Shown piece after piece: positions 1 through 4,917 of a stretch of 8,193 bases of DNA; positions within the stretch are counted from its first letter, which is position 1, and the number at the start of each line of letters is the position of its first letter. Position numbers and translations under genes: made by a program. The notes below the pieces were generated by a model. The model had not been told where the DNA came from. It was given only the letters and a program-made list of their open reading frames with translations, and did not search any database. Origin of the DNA: an uncultured Lachnospiraceae bacterium (GTDB lineage Bacteria; Bacillota; Clostridia; Lachnospirales; Lachnospiraceae); the NCBI GenBank assembly GCA_905236275.1, contig CAJOPI010000076.1, forward strand, positions 1 to 8,193. The letters are read 5' to 3'.

Positions 1-87
1 GTCTATTTTTCAGAATTTTCAAGCCGTGAGAAAATGTATCATCAGGCTCTGGGAACTGCTGTAAACCCTCAACTTTTCAACCCTTAA
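1..87 (+). CDS. Possible C-terminal tail of a convergent gene (partial)
   Basis: Plus-strand frame 1 is open from the window edge to a TAA at 85-87, giving 28 residues that end in QLFNP. Its stop overlaps the pyrI stop tail-to-tail across a shared TTAA, an arrangement often seen between convergent genes. The composition is protein-like (YFSEF, SREKMYHQALG), but 28 open codons can easily arise by chance. No family is recognised. The alternative is that 1-83 is simply the 3' untranslated region of the pyrBI transcript; I found no convincing terminator hairpin there. Confidence 0.3.
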   Translation, partial: VYFSEFSSREKMYHQALGTAVNPQLFNP

Positions 88-539
88 TCCCCTGACGGGT
101 CAGTCCACTCTGCTTCACAGTAATGGCACCTGTAGGTTCCGTTTTTCGCATCCGAAAGATAAAAGATGTTTTCAAGCTGATGCTCTACGGACGTTATACA
201 TCTGGGATTTCTGCATCTTATAACATTCTTGATCTCCTTCGGGAATTCCAGATGGGGCTTATCGATTATCTCTCCATCCTTTATCACGTCAACGGTTGCC
301 GTATGGTCGAGAAAAGGAATTATGTCCATATTGAAATTGTCTATCGGACACTCAACCTTCAAAATGTCCTTGCGTCCCATCTTCTTTGAGGACGCATTTT
401 TTATGAGTGCCACACAGTATTCGCTTTCATCAAGACCAAGATAATGATAGAGGTCCATTCCGCGCCCCTGATGAATATGGTCTATAACAAATCCTTCCTG
501 GATTTTTCCGACGTTCAGTTTATATTCTTTTTTATCCAT
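84..539 (-). CDS. pyrI: Aspartate carbamoyltransferase regulatory chain PyrI
   Basis: This 151-residue protein is the regulatory subunit of class B aspartate carbamoyltransferase. In the characterised family it binds nucleotide effectors through its N-terminal domain and docks onto the PyrB catalytic trimers through a C-terminal zinc domain, giving allosteric control of pyrimidine synthesis in the cytoplasm. The N-terminal part (about 5-100) carries the family pattern VIDHIHQG at 18-25. The zinc ligands are visible as C109-x4-C114 and C138-x2-C141, the same numbering as in E. coli PyrI. Length is normal for the family (about 150). The start at 539 is preferred over an in-frame ATG ten codons upstream because AAGGGGG (545-551) sits five bases before it, and the longer start would overlap pyrB. 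It lies 10 bp after pyrB, clearly in the same operon. Confidence 0.96.
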   Translation of the reverse strand: MDKKEYKLNVGKIQEGFVIDHIHQGRGMDLYHYLGLDESEYCVALIKNASSKKMGRKDILKVECPIDNFNMDIIPFLDHTATVDVIKDGEIIDKPHLEFPKEIKNVIRCRNPRCITSVEHQLENIFYLSDAKNGTYRCHYCEAEWTDPSGD

Positions 540-544
540 GATTA

Positions 545-551
545 CCCCCTT
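545..551 (-). promoter_or_regulatory. Shine-Dalgarno site of pyrI
   Basis: On the minus strand AAGGGGG overlaps the pyrB stop codon and ends five bases before the ATG at 537-539. It decides the pyrI start and suggests that pyrI translation may be coupled to termination of pyrB translation (inference). Confidence 0.6.
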
Positions 552-1470
552 ATGCGACCCTGATTCCAAGCATGTCGAGTATCAGTGCCATCCTGATATA
601 CATTCCGTATTTGACCTGCTTAAAATAAACAGCCCTCGGATCATCATCAACCTCCGTCGAAATCTCATTCACTCTCGGAAGCGGATGAAGCACAAGCATA
701 TCTTTTCCGGCAAGTGCCATCTTCTTTTTATCAAGAATATAAAAATCCTTCAGTCTTACATAATCTTCTTCGTTGAAGAATCTTTCTCTCTGTACGCGTG
801 TCATATAAAGGATATCAAGATCGCCTATCACGTCCTCAAGTCTGGTGACTTCCCTGAATTCTATATTTTTGGACTTAAGAACATCATCCCTTATATAACT
901 CGGCAGAGTCAGTTCTTTCGGGGAAATAAAAACAAATTTAACATTTTCATATCTTACAAGTGCGTTAATCAAAGAATGAACTGTACGACCGAATTTCAAA
1001 TCGCCGCACATTCCGAATGTCAGATTATCGAGATGACCTTTTAAGGAACGAATAGTCATTAGATCGGTAAATGTCTGTGTGGGGTGCTGATGACCGCCAT
1101 CACCTGCGTTGATAATGGGAATAGCTGATTTCTCGGCTGCAACCATCGGTGCACCCTCTTTCGGGTGTCTCATGGCAGCTATATCCGCAAAATTCGAAAT
1201 AACCCTGATAGTATCGGCAACAGTTTCACCCTTAGTTGCTGAAGATGAATCAGCCGAATGGAAACCGATAACCTCTCCTCCGAGCCTTATCATTGCCGTT
1301 TCAAAGGAAAGTCTTGTCCTTGTCGAGGGTTCATAAAATAACGTCGCAAGTATCTTTCCGTTACACGCATGTGAATATTTGGCGGGGTCAGCCATGATAT
1401 CAGCTGCCGTATCCATAAGCGCATCAAGCTCTTTTGCTGTATAGTCCAGCGGACTCATTACATTTCTCAT
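550..1470 (-). CDS. pyrB: Aspartate carbamoyltransferase catalytic chain PyrB
   Basis: This enzyme condenses carbamoyl phosphate with L-aspartate to give N-carbamoyl-aspartate, the committed step of de novo pyrimidine synthesis. The 306-residue length is normal. The carbamoyl-phosphate-binding loop is STRTR at 49-53, within [14 protein letters not shown]. The mobile 80s loop contributes K80 in KGET. RHP is at 101-103, HPTQ at 129-132, the aspartate-side motif RVQRER at 225-230, and the conserved HPLPR at 262-266. All expected active-site motifs are present, so the enzyme should be active. The sequence resembles the E. coli type that assembles with PyrI, which fits pyrI lying 10 bp downstream. 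The start at 1470 has AAAGGG about 11 bases upstream. An alternative ATG four codons in (1456-1458), with AGG 12 bases before it, cannot be excluded. A likely promoter lies at 1515-1543. Confidence 0.98.
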   Translation of the reverse strand: MRNVMSPLDYTAKELDALMDTAADIMADPAKYSHACNGKILATLFYEPSTRTRLSFETAMIRLGGEVIGFHSADSSSATKGETVADTIRVISNFADIAAMRHPKEGAPMVAAEKSAIPIINAGDGGHQHPTQTFTDLMTIRSLKGHLDNLTFGMCGDLKFGRTVHSLINALVRYENVKFVFISPKELTLPSYIRDDVLKSKNIEFREVTRLEDVIGDLDILYMTRVQRERFFNEEDYVRLKDFYILDKKKMALAGKDMLVLHPLPRVNEISTEVDDDPRAVYFKQVKYGMYIRMALILDMLGIRVA

Positions 1471-1514
1471 CCTGCAATCTGCCCTTTCTTATTAAAGTTT
1501 TTGACTTCTGAATC

Positions 1515-1543
1515 ATTTTATATGAATTAGATTACTATTTCAA
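1515..1543 (-). promoter_or_regulatory. Candidate sigma-A-type promoter of pyrBI
   Basis: Read on the minus strand, TTGAAA (1538-1543) is followed after 17 bp by TAAAAT (1515-1520), each matching five of six consensus bases. Transcription would start near 1508, leaving a leader of about 38 nt before pyrB. That is too short for a PyrR-type attenuator, and no such hairpin or binding-loop sequence is seen. The region is AT-rich, so a chance match is possible. Confidence 0.45.
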
Positions 1544-1562
1544 GTTATAACGTCATTCCCTT

Positions 1563-3158
1563 TTATAATGCCTCCATAAGCCCCTTAAAGCCTTTATTCC
1601 TAAAGACTTCCCTGTAATAACGGGACTCTCCGGCAATCAGCGAGTCTATGGTCTGCATTCCCATGAGCTCCACCGCAGCCCTGTCATCGGTAAATATATT
1701 GTCACCTGCCTCCCAGTCCTTTAAGTCAAGGCTTATATCCTTCATAAGCTTTTTAAGAGCCGCATCCTTTAGCGACTCCGTCGAAGCGGCAAGCGCAGTT
1801 TTCAGATTTTCGTTTCCGGCAAAAAGCACCCTGTTGGTATATCCCGGAACATCAACAGTCCCGACCTCCTCAAAGCAGGACGCTATAGTATCCGAAAGGT
1901 AGCTTGTAATGACATTTCCCTCTCCTGCCGACATATTTAAGTTTACTACCATGACCCCGTTCTCTTTAAGATGCTCTTTTACCAGACTAAAGAACTCCTT
2001 CGAGCTCATCTGGAAGGGAATGGTTATATCCTGATAGGCATCAACCATTATCACGTCATATTTTCCCTTATCCGCATTGAGATAGGCTCTTCCGTCATAG
2101 GTTATCACTCTTTCGGATTCCGGCAGTTCAAAATATTCATGCGCAAGATTGGTTATCTTCTCATCAATCTCTACGCCTGTGATATCAGCCTTCGGAAAGT
2201 ATTTCCTGCATTCGGACGCAAAAGTGCCCGTTCCCATTCCAAGCACAAGTACGGCTGCATCTTCTTTCTCCGCAATATCAGCCATCACCGGAGCCGCCAG
2301 CGCATAATCATAATACATTCCGCTAAGCTCGTCAGTCTTCATGCGTATCGACTGCACCCCGAACATTACATTTGTTGAAAGATAGGTCGCTCTCTCATCA
2401 TCCCTGACCTGCAGATAATTATAAACGGATTCCCCTTCGAAGGTCAGGTTCTTTTCCCAGAATGCGAACGAGGACGAATTTCCGAAAACAGCCGAGAGAA
2501 TAAATACTATCAGCGATACGGTCATAATCCTTTTACCCCTGTGGGCGGAAATGAAATATACAAGCGAGAGTATCAGCAGTATTCCCGAAAAAATCAGGAA
2601 AGTCACCGAAGTTCCGACCGAGGGAATAGTGATAAAGGTAGGGGCGAAAGTACCGATAATGCTGCCGATGGTATTGCAGGCCCCAAGCCTTCCGGCAACG
2701 CTTCCGCTCTCTTCGAGATTCGAAACGGTATAGCGTATAAGTGACGGCGTAACCGTTCCAAGCAAAAAGAGGGGAAATACGAAAATTATCATGCATGCAA
2801 GAAAAGCAGCCCATATGAGAAGGTTCGTGCTTACAGTCACTATCAGAACGCCGGTTATTCCAATAATTATATATTTTCCCAAAAGCGGGATTGCCGCAAT
2901 CCAGACAGCGGCAATGATAATCCTTCTGAAGAGCTTTTCGGGATTCGGGTCTTTATCAGCCCATTTACCTCCCATGACATTCCCCAGTGCCATCGCTATC
3001 ATTATGGTTCCGATAATTATCGTCCATACTATCTGCGAGGAGCTGAAATAGGGAGCCAGAAGTCTGCTGGCTCCAAGCTCCACCGCCATAACCGCCATTC
3101 CGGCAAAAAATTCCGTTAGATAAAGATAACCTTTGTTCTTCAGGATGTCGTTATTCAT
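1563..3158 (-). CDS. Membrane-anchored spermidine-synthase-like methyltransferase-fold protein (fused MFS/spermidine synthase type)
   Basis: This 531-residue protein has two parts. Residues about 11-227 form seven or eight hydrophobic segments (about 11-36, 43-63, 79-94, 96-110, 112-137, 159-181, 183-204, 210-227). They carry signatures of the fused transporter/spermidine-synthase family: ELGASRLLAPYF at 27-38 and NTIGSIIGTF at 162-171. Residues about 240-500 are a cytoplasmic Rossmann-type SpeE-like domain with the SAM-site motif GMGTG at 307-311, acidic E330 after beta-2, D355 in DGRAY, and D373. The C-terminal IFTDDRAAVE (488-497) is also typical. The classic catalytic stretch (DxxD, as in DSTD) is replaced by DAYQD, and the usual YHE is YDY at 283-285. 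True spermidine synthase activity is therefore doubtful, and the substrate is unknown. The start at 3158 has AAAGGA about 11 bases upstream. No speD or other polyamine gene is in the window. pyrB follows after 92 bp with no clear terminator between, so partial co-transcription is possible. Confidence 0.88.
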   Translation of the reverse strand: MNNDILKNKGYLYLTEFFAGMAVMAVELGASRLLAPYFSSSQIVWTIIIGTIMIAMALGNVMGGKWADKDPNPEKLFRRIIIAAVWIAAIPLLGKYIIIGITGVLIVTVSTNLLIWAAFLACMIIFVFPLFLLGTVTPSLIRYTVSNLEESGSVAGRLGACNTIGSIIGTFAPTFITIPSVGTSVTFLIFSGILLILSLVYFISAHRGKRIMTVSLIVFILSAVFGNSSSFAFWEKNLTFEGESVYNYLQVRDDERATYLSTNVMFGVQSIRMKTDELSGMYYDYALAAPVMADIAEKEDAAVLVLGMGTGTFASECRKYFPKADITGVEIDEKITNLAHEYFELPESERVITYDGRAYLNADKGKYDVIMVDAYQDITIPFQMSSKEFFSLVKEHLKENGVMVVNLNMSAGEGNVITSYLSDTIASCFEEVGTVDVPGYTNRVLFAGNENLKTALAASTESLKDAALKKLMKDISLDLKDWEAGDNIFTDDRAAVELMGMQTIDSLIAGESRYYREVFRNKGFKGLMEAL

Positions 3159-3197
3159 CAGTTAAAAAGTCCTTTCTCAAATATCACAGCAAATACG

Positions 3198-3206
3198 ATT
3201 ATAGCA
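3198..3206 (-). promoter_or_regulatory. Extended -10 promoter of the spermidine-synthase-like gene
   Basis: On the minus strand a perfect TATAAT (3198-3203) is preceded by TGC (3204-3206), an extended -10 element. Transcription would begin near 3191, giving a leader of about 33 nt. No good -35 lies 16-18 bp upstream (the 17-bp position reads AACATA), which is tolerated at extended -10 promoters or may indicate activator dependence. Confidence 0.6.
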
Positions 3207-3252
3207 TAGATTGTGTGTCATATGTTTATTACATTTTATAAACGCACAAAAT

Positions 3253-3281
3253 TTGAAACACTTTCATCCAAATGCTATACT
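3253..3281 (+). promoter_or_regulatory. Sigma-A-type promoter of the signalling operon
   Basis: TTGAAA (3253-3258), a 17-bp spacer and TATACT (3276-3281) make a near-consensus promoter, with TGC immediately before the -10 as an extended element. The predicted start near 3288 gives a leader of about 50 nt before the ATG at 3340. It is the strongest promoter-like sequence in the window and suggests housekeeping sigma-factor expression. Confidence 0.72.
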
Positions 3282-3324
3282 TTAGAATTGTAAGAAACTG
3301 TGAAAATCTGTACGGTGTTTTGTT

Positions 3325-3331
3325 GGAGGGG
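3325..3331 (+). promoter_or_regulatory. Strong Shine-Dalgarno site for the PAS-GGDEF gene
   Basis: GGAGGGG lies eight bases before the ATG at 3340-3342, which fixes the start of the first gene of the operon. Confidence 0.8.
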
Positions 3332-3339
3332 TTATCTAT

Positions 3340-4899
3340 ATGCAGTTAAGTCTCGAGCTGAATCTTTATCTTATTTCCTGTCCGGATAAGCTCATTCCGG
3401 TAATCAAAGATGCGGCAAACTCCGTTCCCCGTCCTGATGAAAACTATGAAGTCGTTGTTTCCATCGCCGGCAGACCCGATAAGAACATGAAGGGACACGC
3501 AATAATCCTTTACGGAAGCAGACATATAGACTTTGTCGGAAAAAACGTCGAGGATACCGATTTTCTCCTGCTCGACAACGATTTCGACCTTTCTTTGATA
3601 AAATCAGGCGTTTCCGACATTATAAGCGAGCCCGGGCCCGATGACAGACTTCGTGCGGCAGTTATCAATCTCATCAAACGCTGCTATTTCAGACGCCGTT
3701 TTGAGCTCCGCGATTACATGCTGAACTGCTATTACAAAATGTCTGACAATATGCTCTGGACAAAGGATATGAAAGACCTTCACATGGATGTCAATCATTT
3801 CATAACAGACCTCGTAGAAAAGAATCCCGAAGAAATCGAAGGCAAACACGAAATAGAAATCTACAATCTTGATCCCAACGATCCCGGCTGCGGCGAAAGT
3901 GACCGTTATGTTCGCACCAACGGGCTGAGCAGCTCCTTCTTCGAGTCCGTACCTGATAAGAATGGAAAAAAGCGCCATCTCGCAGTGGTCAAGTCCCCAT
4001 GGTTTGACCGTCAGGGAAGAATCGTCGGAACCATTGGAATAGGCAAGGACATAACCGAGCTGATGAATCAGAAGACACGCTTCAACACCTTCATCAATTC
4101 GCTTGATTATATAATAATAATTACCGACTGCAACAACAAGATCCTGCAGATAAACCGCGCTTTTGCCGACACAACAGAAGATGCACCGGTTAACGGAAAG
4201 CCCATTGATGTTGTCTTAAGCGAATACTTCAGACCTTCGGAGGAGTATGGTAAGAATGAATATATTCGTATAGGAGAAAACGGAACCAGCAAACTCTACT
4301 GGCATCTTTCAAAATTCTCCCTCCGCGATTTCTGGGGTGAATACACCGGAAACATCTATATTTTGGAGGACATAACCAAACAGAGGGAACAGTCTCAGCA
4401 GATATTCAGGATGATGCGGACAGACCCCCTTACCGGTGTCAATAACAAGGCGGGTATGTATGATAATTTCAGAAATTCAGAGAAGAAAGGGAAATCCAGC
4501 TTCTTCTTCATCTGCATTGATAATTTTAAATACATCGGAAACACCTACGGACACGAGGTTGCTGACCATTTCCTGCAGGATGTGTCGAGGCTGATAACAG
4601 AAGTCCTTCCGGACGCGGATATCACCCGCTACAGCGAAAACGAATTTTTTGTAATTCTTCCCGGAAGCCTTTACGAAGGACAGGTAAGAAAATTTGCGAG
4701 AAATCTTATCGACCGTACCTCCTACATTTCCGGCTATTCCGACGCGATCATACAGAAATGCCAGATGTTTATAGGCGTTCTTTACGACGAAGAAATGAGT
4801 GAATATATAGACACTATCGTTAAAAAGGCTGAAACCGCAATGCTTCATGCCAAAAAGAATAACACAAGCAGATATTTTGTAGCTTATGGCAGTTCTTAA
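3340..4899 (+). CDS. PAS-PAS-GGDEF signalling protein with degenerate GGDEF domain and receiver-like N-terminus
   Basis: This 519-residue soluble protein has no membrane segment. Residues about 5-115 look like a shortened alpha/beta receiver-type fold ending in GVSDIISEP (90-98), which resembles the GADDYxxKP end of response regulators. The strand-3 phosphoacceptor Asp and the conserved Lys are not seen. Residues about 128-240 form a PAS-like region ending in GTIGIGKDITEL, and about 246-347 a second one ending in LEDITKQRE. The GGDEF-family domain (about 357-515) begins with the typical DPLTGVNNK (362-370) and has NTYGHEVAD at 401-409. The signature motif is SENEF (432-436) instead of GGDEF, the first metal-binding Asp of the DxDxFK stretch is C392, and no RxxD inhibitory site precedes the motif. 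Cyclic-di-GMP synthesis is therefore unlikely. A role in ligand sensing or protein-protein contact is inferred. The kinase gene starts 18 bp downstream, so the two probably share a transcript. Confidence 0.88.
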   Translation: MQLSLELNLYLISCPDKLIPVIKDAANSVPRPDENYEVVVSIAGRPDKNMKGHAIILYGSRHIDFVGKNVEDTDFLLLDNDFDLSLIKSGVSDIISEPGPDDRLRAAVINLIKRCYFRRRFELRDYMLNCYYKMSDNMLWTKDMKDLHMDVNHFITDLVEKNPEEIEGKHEIEIYNLDPNDPGCGESDRYVRTNGLSSSFFESVPDKNGKKRHLAVVKSPWFDRQGRIVGTIGIGKDITELMNQKTRFNTFINSLDYIIIITDCNNKILQINRAFADTTEDAPVNGKPIDVVLSEYFRPSEEYGKNEYIRIGENGTSKLYWHLSKFSLRDFWGEYTGNIYILEDITKQREQSQQIFRMMRTDPLTGVNNKAGMYDNFRNSEKKGKSSFFFICIDNFKYIGNTYGHEVADHFLQDVSRLITEVLPDADITRYSENEFFVILPGSLYEGQVRKFARNLIDRTSYISGYSDAIIQKCQMFIGVLYDEEMSEYIDTIVKKAETAMLHAKKNNTSRYFVAYGSS

Positions 4900-4903
4900 A
4901 GAC

Positions 4904-4909
4904 AGGGGA
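4904..4909 (+). promoter_or_regulatory. Shine-Dalgarno site of the hybrid kinase gene
   Basis: AGGGGA sits eight bases before the ATG at 4918-4920. The in-frame TTG at 4912 is only two bases from this site, so the ATG is the preferred start. Confidence 0.65.
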
Positions 4910-4917
4910 AATTGTAT

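Larger units (their letters stand above)
3159..3339. other. Divergent intergenic regulatory region
   Basis: This 181-bp AT-rich gap separates the minus-strand membrane protein gene from the plus-strand signalling operon. It holds one promoter for each direction, with -10 elements about 75 bp apart. I saw no convincing operator palindrome, riboswitch or small coding frame in it. Confidence 0.7.

Noticed and set aside
540..569. Upstream in-frame ATG for pyrI giving ten extra residues
   Set aside because: It would overlap pyrB by 20 bp and put the clear AAGGGGG site inside the coding region; the shorter form matches PyrI length and cysteine numbering.
538..1044. A long plus-strand open frame opposite pyrB
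   Set aside because: It lies entirely antisense to pyrB, whose protein matches the family throughout. The frame has no ribosome binding site of note or recognisable motif.
1563..3158. Calling this gene speE (spermidine synthase)
   Set aside because: The long membrane N-terminus and changed polyamine-binding residues do not support the specific reaction.
3604..3978. A 124-codon minus-strand frame within the PAS-GGDEF gene
   Set aside because: It is a shadow of the real gene; its hydrophobic, low-complexity translation matches no family and it has no independent signals.
3340..4899. Annotating this protein as an active diguanylate cyclase
   Set aside because: The GGDEF signature and a metal-binding Asp are replaced, so catalytic activity cannot be supported from sequence.
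4912..4917. TTG start for the hybrid kinase two codons before the ATG
   Set aside because: It is only two bases from the ribosome binding site, whereas the ATG at 4918 has normal spacing.
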